Origin: Corinectria fuckeliana
Lineage: Eukaryota > Ascomycota > Sordariomycetes > Hypocreales > Nectriaceae
Assembly (NCBI GenBank): GCA_019137255.1
Contig: WPDH01000128.1
Span: 124,001-188,000 of the forward strand
DNA: 64,000 nt
Direction of reading: 5' to 3'
Of the stretch, positions 45,482-56,700 are shown in pieces. Position 1 is the stretch's first letter; each line of letters opens with the position of its first letter. The position numbers and the translations under genes are program-made. The notes beneath the pieces were generated by a model. It saw nothing but the letters and a program-made list of their open reading frames with translations. It had not been told where the DNA came from and searched no databases.

Positions 45482-47334
45482 CTATCCAGCAACCGCACGA
45501 CCAACTGCTCCTGCAACTTCACCAAAGAGGATGCCCTGGAAAACAGTCTCGCCCATGTGATGCGTCCACGCGCCAGCGTCCTGGAGACGCTCCTTCCACG
45601 CTCTCTTCTGGTCCTCACCCAGCTCCTCCCAGGGCTTGCCGGGGCCATGGACGGCCGAGTCGTGTACACCAAGCTCGATCTTCTTGGCGCTGTCTTCAAC
45701 TCTGGGAGTGTCATCGGTGATCGTGGGAACCGCCTCGCCCTCGTAGATCACCAGTGTCTCGCCGGTCTTGGTCTTGATGGCGTCTCCGCCACCCAGCTTG
45801 GACAGGAACTCTTGGCTTAGGAACGCGGCAGGCTGGTGCTCCGGGGTGCGTAGGGTTCCGTGCCAAGAGGGGAGGAACTTGTGCGCACCGATGATTGAGG
45901 GCCGATCTCCGTAGATTTCGAGCACGCCCTGACCGACGAGCGAGATGACGAACGCAATGAGGGCGAAAGCGATGATGAGTCCTAGTGAGGAGGGCCCTTG
46001 GGACTTTCTGCCGACAACGTAGCGAACGACACGAGACGCGCCGTTCTTGCTCCGGGACACCTTGTCAATGTGCTTTCGCAGAGGGATGCTGTGTACGGCG
46101 ACCGTCTTCTGAAGGGAGATGCTGGCGAGCTTGATGAATTGTGGCCGGATGTGAGTCTTGGGGGGAACAAAAGTCGAGAAGGCCACGCCAGTGATGTTAT
46201 CATCGCCGTGGACACGCCTGAGGGTGTAAACGGGCCATAGGTTGGCCAGAAGATCGATCGAGGGGCTTGTTGTGTGCTCGAGCGTGAAGAGTGAGATGGA
46301 CGAGTCGTGGCCTGCGACAGCAACGATAAATTGCGTTAGACCAGCTGGAGCGGTGGGAGATGCTGGAGGCGAGAGGTTGGAGACTGCCAGGGCCGTGGCG
46401 GAGATCTTCCTGTTTATCCGGGCTGTCACTGCCAGCCGGGCGTTGTCGCCGGGGCCAGTTGGTAACCGGAACCCGAAGAGGACGACGCCGCTCCGCTTTG
46501 GGAGGTTGGCAGCGGCGAGCAGGAAAGTGGGTGTGAGATATCGAATGGATCGGAAGACTGGCCGCTGTGCCTTGTCGTCGGGAATCACAAATACCGACCT
46601 CGGCTTGCTATCCTCCTTGCCGACGTTCACCACGTGCAGCTCGTACCTGTGGCAGAAGGCGACCTGGAACTCATCGTCCCCGGTTTGCACAATATCCAGA
46701 TCCTCGGCCTCCTTGCGCAGCTCCAGGACGCCCCTGAGCTTCACAGCTGCGTCGGCAGTCTCGAAGACAGCCAGTTGCGGATCCTTGCCCATGGCCGTGG
46801 CGGCGGCGCCCATCGGCCCCGCGATGCGCAGCAGGCGCTGATAGGCATCAGGGCTAGAGTCGGCGAACAGGGCGTTGCGCGAGAGCTCGGTGACTATGGC
46901 GTCGGGGATCTTAGTCCCGACAGCGGCGCGCGCCTTGGACTGCTCGATGCCGAGGGCGCGGAGGTGCTCGTTCTTGCCCTTAGCGATGCTCTCGGCGCTG
47001 GAGTTCACGCCGGCGTAGAGGTGCACCGTCTTGCCATGGTGGGCGCCAATGGCCAGCGACATGACGCTGTCTTCATCGCGGGAAAGGTCGATCTCGCCGG
47101 CTACGCGGAGCTCCTGCTGGGAGACCGTCTCGAGGACCGTCTGCGCAAACGGGGGTTAGGGTTGTGGGATTGGGGGATACACGGAAGCCGACGAACAATC
47201 TTGTTTCCAACGCCGGACCGCCCGGCGCCACCTCCACCGCCGACAACCAAGCGGGTCGAATCCTCCGGGTCGAAGTCGAGGGCGTAGAGCGGATAGTCGA
47301 GCTCGGTGCTCGCGCAAAGGAAGGGCGGGGCCAT
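45482..47334 (-). CDS. sec12: Sec12, ER membrane guanine nucleotide exchange factor for Sar1
   Basis: 598 aa from 47334-47197 joined to 47140-45482. The 56-nt intron has donor GTTCGT and acceptor GCAG and is phase 0. The start sits in AACAAGATGG. The N-terminus (YPLYALDFDP, then LVVGGGGGAGRSGVGNKI) is the signature Sec12 glycine loop, which in yeast coordinates potassium and is needed for exchange activity. A WD40-like beta-propeller follows (for example VAGHDSSISLFTLE, DNITGVAFS). One hydrophobic membrane segment lies near residues 431-455 (SLGLIIAFALIAFVISLVG), and a luminal tail of about 140 residues follows. Sec12 activates Sar1 on the ER to start COPII vesicle formation. Topology and length match fungal Sec12. 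Confidence 0.9.
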
Positions 47335-47867
47335 CTTGTTGGCGAGGAGGGACCTCGTGCCCGGATCGTTGGTCCTTGGCGGGTTTGAATATGAGCTGAG
47401 CGGATGCGCTTCAGTTTTTCCAAGAGGGAAGCAGGCTGCTGTCCAGTTGGGTCGCGATGTGTTGTGTTGTGTTGTCGATGTGGTTGATCTCGAGGCCAGA
47501 TATTCCACACTCGGAAGCTTTTCTGGTTGGTTGGGATGACGACAACGGGGATGGAAGGCGGCGAACATGGAAGGTCGCAGCCACACGTGGCGCTTCGCAG
47601 TACTGTGGCTTAGATATGTGCTCCACCCTCAACGTCGGCCCCTCTCAGAGGACGAATGGCTTAACCCATCCGTGATGCCTGGTTTAGAATTGATTTTGTC
47701 CGAAAGATGATCGCGGAAAGCGTTGCGATATTCTTCAAAAGATCGGAGAGGAAGACGGGCTCTTTGGCTGCAGACTTTGATCAGCCTGGTCTGCGCACAG
47801 CTCAGCTCGACCTAGTAGTTTGCAAAACCACCGGACTTACACGCCCAAAAACCCTGCGTTGCGCCCC
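47335..47867. other. Upstream region of sec12
   Basis: The promoter and leader side of sec12, and the space before the aldehyde dehydrogenase relic. No separate gene was seen; ORFs here overlap the leader and lack features. Confidence 0.45.
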
Positions 47868-48610
47868 CTAGTTCTCTATCAGATTCACATGAACAGTCTT
47901 GACAGTGTAATACGACCTCAAACCCTCCTCTCCTAGCTCCCTTCCAAGTCTGCCGAAGGGGTGCGGGTGGGTGGTATATGCTGGCAATACTGACGGTACA
48001 ACTGTAAAAGCGTTCTTAACCACACCCTCATGCTGAGCCAGAGCCGCTCCGACCTCCCTGTTATTTGACCGCACACTCCAATGGGTTGCTTGAGGGCGTG
48101 GGCCATCTTGTCGGGCCAATATCGATGCCTATTCGAAAACTTGAATCGGCGTAGCCGGCACTGTAGCGTAGTACTTCTGAAAATTGAGGGTCTGTATCAG
48201 GGGAGAGATAAAGGGCTTCCCATTGTCCAGCGTCTGGATGGTGGCGAGAGTATCGAGCTCTCTGTCTATAAGACCGGCTAGCTTGTTCATCAGATGGTCA
48301 CGGTTAGTTCCCGAGAGCAAAATCCACAAGAGCCCCGGAGGGTATGCTGATCAGACGATACAGCTTGGTCGATATTAGCCGCATCTGTAGCGGAGACGGA
48401 GAAAATGTCTTGTTGGGTGCTTTGTGGCACTCGTCAAGTTTTGAGATTGGGGCCACTCCAGCTGGTACAATATACCGTATACGATGGATTGACGGTGGTT
48501 ATGGCCTGTCTACTACTGCTCTCTACAAAGTGGTTGTTCACAAAGAGACCCAGAGGCCGAGTCTACGCCCTCCCGTTGGGGGCCGTCAGCTCAGCTTGCA
48601 ACTCAAGCCC
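47868..48610 (-). pseudogene. Decayed aldehyde dehydrogenase gene
   Basis: Pieces of an NAD(P)-aldehyde dehydrogenase occur in the correct order on the minus strand but in different frames. About 48592-48480: ELTAPNG, then an in-frame TAG (48563-48565), then PLGLFVNNHFVESSSR and ITTVNPS. About 48415-48360: IFSVSATDAANIDQAV. 48329-48213: LSGTNRDHLMNKLAGLIDRE and TIQTLDNGKPF. About 48098-48064: ALKQPIGVCGQI. About 48060-48000: REVGAALAQHEGVVKNAFT. About 47990-47871: HPFGRLGRELGEEG and TVKTVHVNL, ending at TAG 47868. Compared with an intact enzyme (about 500 aa), the cofactor-binding middle and the whole catalytic segment with its Cys and Glu are missing, and there is at least one frameshift besides the stop. 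A small intron may lie near 48470-48420. It cannot encode a working enzyme. Confidence 0.82.
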
Positions 48611-51600
48611 TGGGCGGATGTGGTCCTGAGGAACCTGGGTCCTGGCCTGGCATTGAGGCGAACACGGCCCGGCAGCGTGGTGCTAGCGAGTGTGCCACAA
48701 GACGCCTGGGGCAACGCCCGAAATGCGCGAGGGTGATACCGAGCATGCCAGCCTCGTGGAGAGCCAGACCAGTGGAAAATGGTGGGATGCACAGAGGACC
48801 TGGACAAGTTCTAGCGTTGTTACCACAATGATGTGATCTGACCAGCGGCGGACGCAAGACTCCGGAGAAGTGATAACTCAAAACGGTCCAGACCTCGGTC
48901 GGAGAAAAGCAAGTAACGGCTCACGAGGCGGGTCATCAAAATGATCATCAGCATGATACCCCAAGTGAGATGCAATCAGACCCGAGTTTCAGAAGAGCAG
49001 ACATGTTGCACTGACACGGGAGGGGGGGTTATGTACGGTGTTGCAGCCTCACCTGGTACCCAAGCCGTGTGGCTTGAAGAAGGGCTACTATATAGAGCGG
49101 CGATGGGGGAGCAGAAGAGGGGTACATAGACACAAAAGACAAATCAAGTCTGGATGTCAAGGATGATGCCAGAAAATGATGTAACGAGCCGCGAGGGTAT
49201 CCGCACCGCAAGTTTGGATTTCCCAGGAACGCGGGATGATGCGATCGGAGTGTGGGGGTTGGCTGCCCGGGGGGGGGGGGGGTGCATTCACTAGGTAGAA
49301 TCGTCCTGGGATAGGAAAGAGCGAGGGCAGGCAAGGCGGGCCACGTTTCTCCCGCAGGTCCTGCCTGGGTGGATACGTACCGTACCCTAATGATTCCTGA
49401 TGTTCCTACTTGCACACCGACGACACCAAAAGCAGCGATGGCGTCCAGGTAACACTGATTTACGGCACGTCTAAGATGGACGTCACATAACGTCACAGAT
49501 GGTATGTAATAATTCACAGTCTAATGCGAATCGCCCCGTCCGAGACCGACTTTGTTCGGACTACGTGCCTCGCTTGTAGTTAACCCCGTATAGTACTCTG
49601 TGCTGTCTCCGTACTCCACCTCCGGCATGGAAATTGGAGGATGTGATAGACAGCCGCCTGTCTCATCACATTTCTTTTTACCATTTTCATCACCCTTCTA
49701 CCGTCGAACACGCACATCGACCCCCGTCGTGTACCTGCCCCAAGAAGCTAGATTGGTCCACGCCTGCGTAAATGGACGACTGGCTGCGATGCCGCTAGCA
49801 ACGCAGCCGCCACACCTCTCCTGCAGTCCTGGGAACATGTCTCGCAGAAAGACAACAGGTTAGTAGGGAGCGCCGTCTTGTCGCGCCTGTAGAGCATGCG
49901 CGGATAATTTTGCACTCTATCTTCATGGGTATTCTTGCTAGGTGCACAAATGACTTTGGCTGGGTGCACAACGTGTAAAAGCAGTACTTTGGGAGAGGTT
50001 GGGGATATTAGTGCTTAGACATATTATTAGTCTACGGACTCTATTTTAAAATATTACATTACAGTGCAATGGGTTTGAGACTTCAATAAGTTGTTGCATA
50101 CATTGAGGTGTCTTGTTGTTTGTATCCGTAGTAATAGACGAAGTAGGTAGGTAGGTAAGCAAATCTACTCGTCTGCATGGCTTCCTCGATTGGGCAATTC
50201 GCGGCTTCTCGGGAGACACACAGCCTCAGGGGGTCGTCACGGGCTTCGGTAACATCTTTTGTCAGGTGTTACAAAGCAGTTCACCGGATCTCCCTCCAGA
50301 GGCCACCGGATTTTGAATTGAACGCCTGTCGCCCATTCGAGGAATGCGTAGATCATCGCATCCCACGCATCCCCCACACCGCGTCGTGCATCTCGCATCG
50401 CATCCCCACTCAATCTGCTTATCCTGCTCAAAGTTTGTGTTACGGGCTAACAGAACACGATTTCAGCCTGGGCAGTCACATATTCGAGAAGAATCCTGCT
50501 GGTTATGGCGTATAAATGCCTCTGATTAAGCCTATACAATATATGAAGTAATGGTATCTTTCTCTAAAGTAGCTCTGTCCAGTCTGGTACTGTGTACCTG
50601 GTGCCTAGCGTCTCCCTTTCTCTTGTCCTGTTGTGACACTCCAGCGCAGGAGCTCCGAGGTATCGATTGCAGAAACACGAGCAATAAAAACACAATGGGA
50701 AACAAAGAGATATCCAGAGAAAACTGTCCCGTTCTACTCGCCTGAGAGCCCAACCCCCGAGTCGCTGTAATTCCAATCTGGTATCTCCTGCCAAACCCTC
50801 CCGCTTCCCCTCGTGACAAGAAAAGAAGTACAAAGTAGGGTAGATAAAACAGGTTCAACTTAAAAGACGGACCACAATGAAAAGTGAAAGGGATTAAACA
50901 AGATAGTTGATCACACCGCAAAGCACTCGGAACAAAAACACCCATAAACACCCAGTGATTCGACCAAGCTTTTTGATTCTTGCTGCCAGTGTCCATTTTT
51001 CCATTTCCCGTGGTATCATCCGCCTGTTCCCCCCTCTTTTGATGATATGCCACTTTCCAAGCAAGCATCTTTTGAACGAGTGTATCGGTTGGTATCTGGT
51101 GATGACGAGAGAAATACGCGTGTGGCTGCGCCCTGCCTATCCAATAAGACAAATGAAAAATAAATGCAATCTGGGGATAGGATCGTGTCTTCTGTAGTAG
51201 TTCTGGACGTGCCGGAGGCCCCGAAGTATAGTGTCAGGGCGCCAGGATTGTATGACGGAACAAATCAAGGGAGAAAATAAAATAGCCAAGCACAGAAACA
51301 CGCTCCACCGTCTGCTCCCGCCACAGGACTCTCCTGCCCGTCGAGCAGTGTCCAACTCCGTAAAACAAACAACAGGCCAAAGGAATGAAACAGAACAAAA
51401 AGGATGTCAGTCGCCCGACAGATGCGTCTTCCAGATTCCCGCCCTCCAGCACTATTCCCAAGCGCTAAAACCCAAACGCACCCCTAGTATTAGATAGTTG
51501 ATAGTTCAGTATGTAGATAGAATGCGACAAGATGTCCAAGGTCAAGACAACGGGAACTATCCCATCGATCCTACTCTCTCCATGTCCAAGCTCCAGTCGG

Positions 51601-51631
51601 CTGTGGATTCCTGGACTCGTCGCTCTTTTCG
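48611..51631. other. Intergenic region, gene-poor
   Basis: 3 kb with no supportable gene. It contains a G-run at 49269-49281, an AT-rich patch at about 49975-50110 and many short ORFs. The part next to 51632 is the 3' flank of the bZIP gene. The minus-strand ORF at 48603-48881 lies just upstream of the aldehyde dehydrogenase relic but could not be linked to it. Confidence 0.4.
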
Positions 51632-53770
51632 TTATCTCGTCGGGCCTTCGCCAGGTCTCCGCGTTGCCCATCCCGTCTCCTGCGGGCGTGGTTGTACCGA
51701 AACCCACTGTCCAGTTCTGGGATCCTGCTCTTGCACATGCCCTTGTCCAGGCCCCGGAGGCGGGGGGCCCTCCATCGATCGCAATGGTGGTAGTCTCTCG
51801 CCCCCTGTTGTTGACGAAGTCGCTGACGTTGGCCGCGATGGAGCGCCATACACTGGGGCTTGCATTGGCGGCAAGGAACTCGGAGACGCGCTCGGATGTA
51901 CGCCTCCAGGGGTGCCGTATATAGGCATGGAGAATTCGGGGTGGTCGTCGGTTCTGCGCCGTTGCGATGGTCGTTCGCCTGAGGAGGGTTCGCCTGAATA
52001 GGGCTCACCTGGATAACCTTGTGATTGCATCGACGGGTGCGGAGCCGACATCAAAGGGCTTCTCTCTGCGTAAGAACTGCTCCTAGCAGAAACGGGGCTC
52101 GAGGGCCCGGCAGCCAAGCCGCTGATTCCTGGCGTTTGCAGCACAATGTCCCTTAGTCGGTTTCGGTCATCTCGGTAAAAGTCCCGTTGCACTATTAGTT
52201 CCTCGAGCTTGACCTCCAACTGTCGCCTCTCGTCTCGGAGCTCCTGCAGCTGCTTGGTGTTCTCTTCCTGAATGATTTTCTTTTTCCTTCGGTGCCTCGT
52301 TGATGCTACTGCGTTTCGTTGCCTCTTTTCATCTGCCTTCTTTGACGCCTGGGAGTAGTCCACTTGCACAGGGATCGGGGTATCGCTTCCTGGGAGGGTC
52401 ATGAAAGCCTGCTGTCCCTCAGCTCCGACCATTGCTCCTCCCATGCCATGTCTCCGTATCATCTCCGTCCAAGCCGGTGCTCCCTCGTTAGTGGGAGCCG
52501 CAGTAGAGTAGGATCGCCCATGTTGCATCCTAGGAGAGAAGGGGCCTTGCGCAGATACTGGTAGAGGTTGATGGTTACCTGGAGGATTGTTCGTGGGCAA
52601 GACCGAATGGTGCGTGTGAGGGCCTGGTGATGGCATTGCCGACTGGGAGAGCGACTTCGCAGGGTTCTGGATCCCGCCGGCGGGACCTGGAGGCATTGCT
52701 AGGGGATGGTGCATCGCACGCATTTGTGATCGATGTTCGTCGGGCATGTCACTCTCGTAGGGTCGTTTGGCTGGAGGCATGGATGGGAGGTGGGGAGGCG
52801 GACGGGCATCCATGCGGTGGTGAGATGCCTGCCCATGGCTCAGGCTCATGGCTCGAGGGGCTTTCGGGCTGAGCATCCTTCTCGGATTGTTTATGGTAGG
52901 AAAGGGGAACGCGGTCGTGGGAGAGTTGCGCTCGGAAGCTGGGCCGCCTAGAGGTGTCATCACTCCCACTGGTGTCCCTGGAAGCGATAGAGAGGCGGGC
53001 TGGGCTGTTGAGAAGGGTCGGGCGGTTCTGAAGGGGCCAGGAGCTGACGTGGGGATCTCGGCTTCTGGTGCTCTCGACGTCGGGGGAAGACCAAAGTTAT
53101 CTCCAGGGCCCAGGCGGCGCGGTTCGGAGGGGTTGAGGATGTTGTGTACACCTAGAGTCCTCGGCGGGACTAGTTGAGTCCTGCTTTCGCCATTTGTGCG
53201 AGGCACGCCGCCCAAGTCCTGCCGCACGTCACGACCGCCGAGGTTTCCGTACCTCATTGAGGACGGCGAGGCTTGGTCGTCGTCGACAGGGGACCTCGAG
53301 GAGCGACGTGAGGCATGGCGAGACGCAGGTCCTCCCTGTGACATTGGGGCCTGATCGCCAGCGCACTCCTGGCCACGGGGACCGGCACATCGACCCTCTC
53401 CAGCTCCAGCCAACGACGGTTGATTGCTGTCCTTGGCCGTGGAGGACTGGTTAAGTAGGAAGCTTTGCGGTGGCCAGGTGGGACTTGAAGGTGTTCGTGG
53501 AGAATTAGGTGTTGCGCCTGTTGAGTCGGTTCCAGCAGAGTTGGGGCTGCCCTCTTTGGGTTGCGCCTGTGGCCACAGGCCTGCCGACGGGATCGCCAGG
53601 TTGGGTGAGTTAAGTATGGGGACTAGCTGGGGTTCGATACCCAAACAGTCCCAATGAGAGGCGGCTTTGTCAAGCGACGAGATGGCGGATGCCAGCGCCG
53701 AAGTATGGAAGAGGTCTGGAGGCGAGAAGGCGTCCGGCTGCTTCCGAGGTCTCCTTCGCTCGAGTTGCAA
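51632..53770 (-). CDS. bZIP transcription factor, N-terminus unresolved
   Basis: An open frame of about 712 codons ends at the stop at 51632. A bZIP domain is clear: basic region KKADEKRQRNAVASTRHRRK (about residues 478-500), with the N-x7-R pattern as NAVASTRHR, followed by a leucine-zipper-like coiled coil (TKQLQELRDERRQLEVKLEE, VQRDFYRDDRNRLRDIV). The rest is Pro/Ser/Gly-rich and disordered. The frame opens at a TTG (53770); the first in-frame ATG is at 53344. Immediately upstream, in another frame (about 53865-53770), lies protein-like sequence (DTHFSRPDESNPGSIDWDYL) after a CTAG acceptor-like site. The real N-terminus is therefore probably spliced, or the frame is disturbed. The orthologue group is not recognised; it is not a short CpcA/Gcn4-type protein. 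Confidence 0.78.
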   Translation of the reverse strand: MQLERRRPRKQPDAFSPPDLFHTSALASAISSLDKAASHWDCLGIEPQLVPILNSPNLAIPSAGLWPQAQPKEGSPNSAGTDSTGATPNSPRTPSSPTWPPQSFLLNQSSTAKDSNQPSLAGAGEGRCAGPRGQECAGDQAPMSQGGPASRHASRRSSRSPVDDDQASPSSMRYGNLGGRDVRQDLGGVPRTNGESRTQLVPPRTLGVHNILNPSEPRRLGPGDNFGLPPTSRAPEAEIPTSAPGPFRTARPFSTAQPASLSLPGTPVGVMTPLGGPASERNSPTTAFPFPTINNPRRMLSPKAPRAMSLSHGQASHHRMDARPPPHLPSMPPAKRPYESDMPDEHRSQMRAMHHPLAMPPGPAGGIQNPAKSLSQSAMPSPGPHTHHSVLPTNNPPGNHQPLPVSAQGPFSPRMQHGRSYSTAAPTNEGAPAWTEMIRRHGMGGAMVGAEGQQAFMTLPGSDTPIPVQVDYSQASKKADEKRQRNAVASTRHRRKKKIIQEENTKQLQELRDERRQLEVKLEELIVQRDFYRDDRNRLRDIVLQTPGISGLAAGPSSPVSARSSSYAERSPLMSAPHPSMQSQGYPGEPYSGEPSSGERPSQRRRTDDHPEFSMPIYGTPGGVHPSASPSSLPPMQAPVYGAPSRPTSATSSTTGGERLPPLRSMEGPPPPGPGQGHVQEQDPRTGQWVSVQPRPQETGWATRRPGEGPTR

Positions 53771-56700
53771 CCGATCCAGGCACCAGGGCTCAGGTAATCC
53801 CAGTCGATGGAGCCGGGGTTACTTTCGTCGGGACGAGAGAAATGAGTGTCCAAAGATTGGTCCGTCTAGGCAATCGGAAACTAGAGCGGCGGCTGACTGG
53901 TGATCAACAAAGCTGAACCTGTGCGGCAATAGTCGCCACGATGGGGTTGATATGAGCGCGTTCTTGGGCAACTAGAAAGGGGATAGAGCTCGAATCACTC
54001 GGGCTTCGTCATCAACAGTGACGGGCACAAGTAGTGGTTGGCAGACCACCCGGATCTGGTGACAGGGGGACGATGAGATGCAGGATATGACGGGCAAATC
54101 AGACTCGTTAAGACGACTCTCGTCCTTGTGAATGGCTAGGCGGGCGTGGAGCGGCAAACAATGGGCGGGCTTGACAAGTGACAGCCAAAGCAATCCGTTC
54201 GCCTTGCAATTCTAACAATTAGCCCTGACGGCGTCTGCCCTTGACGAATCTTGTTGTTGTTATTGTTGTTGTGAAGGCCTCGAGCTGGAGAGATGACAGG
54301 GCTAGCGGCAAAGAAGTGAAGCAGTAGCAGTGACGGATGATGCCGGGGGTTGCTGTCCAATAAACGAGGTATTGTCGATTAGTAGCTGGCAGAAGGCGAA
54401 GGTGGACGAAGGGAATTGTCAGTATCGAACGGTGAGGCTTGTGCAAAGCAAAACAAGCGAAGGAGAAGAAGTGACGAGAGGTAGAAGATGAACGAAACCA
54501 AGCCAAGCATTGGGCCCAGGAAGCAAGTGATGTACGTAGTGAGATGCCGCTCGACTCCTCTGTGAACGCCAACAAAACCAGACCCTTGTAAGAATGCCAA
54601 AGAGACCCAGCAGCTGGGTCTTTATGGAGCTAGCCACACTGTGTGTTATTGCTTCTTTATTTGCCATGCAGGCCTTGTCAGAGGGCTTCTCCCGCGCTGG
54701 TCTCTTATCAAAGCTCCTCCAAAAGGGGCGGGGGCCCTGGCTGTCTGTCAAGGTCGTCGTCTCGACTCTCGAGGGCCAGGTCACTTCACTTTGGTAGCCT
54801 TGACCAGGGCCTTGGCCATGGCACAGGCACAGGCACAGGCAAGCCGGGACCAGTCGCCCGAGCTGGGGCTGGAACTGGCACCTAACGATGGGATAGCACT
54901 TTGGGATGATCCGTTAACGTATCGACCGGGGGTCTGCTTGGCGGACCAGGAACGGGCTGGCTGCCAGCGAGCATGCACCAGGTTGTCCGCCGCCCCATAT
55001 TGTCTGTCCCCTGCCACCAAGTCTCCGCGGTGCCAAGCCTCCAAGCCTGTAGCAGGGCTTAGACGGGTTGGGTGTGAAGAGGGTTCCGGGGGCCGGGGGA
55101 CCTACGTAAGTAGTACTGTGTAGCTTCGCCGCCATGTGTCAAGTTGCTCTTGCTTTGCTCGCCTGTGGTAGTCGGTGTACAGTAGTCTCCAGGGTGCAAG
55201 GGCAGCTGGCGGCATCGGCTCCCCGACGACTAAGCTACTGCGTACGAAGTACAGTATGTACTGGTTACGGTATGAGTGACGCCGGCGATCTATTCGGTAG
55301 CCAAGGCTGGAATCGAGGCTGGAGCTAGAGGCTCGGAACCAAGGGGATGGATACCCGCGAGGCCACCGCCTGAGCAACACACCGAGGCAAGGCCTGTGCC
55401 GCTGGAGAACGATCCAACAACATTGCTAGCGCGCTTGTGAAGTTGGCGACACCGCCCCCAATTGCCCTAGCCCCGAGGCCGGCGGGCTCAAGGGACGGGG
55501 AGCAACGACCGAGGCGGTCAATGGGGCGCCACACCAGTGCCAGTGCAGAACGAACAGACACCCGACAGACCAAGACGCTCGCAGCGCTGCGCTGGCCGTG
55601 GGCTAGTAGGCCATGGCCGTGGAGCGTGGGGACGACCCGGGCCAGGGCCTAATGCACCCGCGCACCAGGAGGTTAGGTACTACATAGTATGTAGTCTGGG
55701 TTGGGTACACATGCCATGTCTGGGCGGCCTCGAACGCGCTGCGTCTCTCGATGCCTCCGCAAGTGCAGAGGGAGGGTTGCCAGCGAACGCATCTTACGTA
55801 GCGCTCACTCCTGGCCCCTGGGCGGGAGCGGGAAACCCGTCATGCGGTATGCGGTATGAGTGCGGCTTGTTGGCGCGATGTGGCCATGATCTAAGTTCAA
55901 AGAGGTCTAGATGCTTGGGGCCCCAAATGACCGCCCCCTTGGGGAGAACCAAAAAGCAACGAGCGTCGCGCCTTGCAAGATTGAAGAGAGAGAGAAGAGA
56001 CGACAAGAGACGGCCGACGAGGAGCGTCGAGTAAGCCGCTTGGTTGGAGCTGGGGGGGATGGAAGGAAGGAAAAGAATGATCGTCGTGACGCACCGTGTC
56101 CGTGGGTTTGGGTGGTGCGGCCCCGGTTGGCGCTGACAGACCCTGGTCCGCCCCAGGCCGTATGCAGGCTGTGAGTGGCCAGCTTGGAGGCCAACTGGCT
56201 GGCGCACTCCCTGGTTTTTCATGGGCTTTTGAGGGGAGCTGGGAGCTTTCTGGTCGTCTCTGGTAGTTGCTTAGTTGACTACCTACCTAGTCTAGGTTGA
56301 CGAGGTGGGCTCGGTTGGGCTGCAGGCCAGCAGCATGTGGATGGGGTGTCGACTCCATCTGCGAGATTCCAGGTCGGGATGTTGATGGGAATAATAAAAG
56401 CCACATGTACGTACATGTTATGGTACTACTAGTATGTAGTCGTGGCTGCACCGTGGTTGCGGACAGGCTGCCTTCTCAGGCACAGCACCCGAGCTGCCGG
56501 CAGCACGAGCATAGAGCTACTGAGGACGTGGTGGACTGACGAATAGCATGGCATCGCATGGCATCGCATGGCACCGCATGGCCGACAACATGACAGAGAG
56601 AGCATGGCATCGCAGCATCGGCATCCACGGGAATGGAGGGACAGGCGGGATGGCTTGAGGCTCCCGTCACATCTCACGCCCTCTTGGAGATCCGAGGAAC

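Noticed and set aside
47150..47162. GGGTTAGGGTT telomere-like word
   Set aside because: It is a single short match inside the sec12 intron, read as its pyrimidine tract on the coding strand; not evidence of an interstitial telomere.
48603..48881. Minus-strand ORF just upstream of the aldehyde dehydrogenase relic (contains LALHEAGMLGITLAHFG)
   Set aside because: It faintly resembles an aldehyde dehydrogenase segment, but it sits before the N-terminal fragment, out of order, and the match is too weak.
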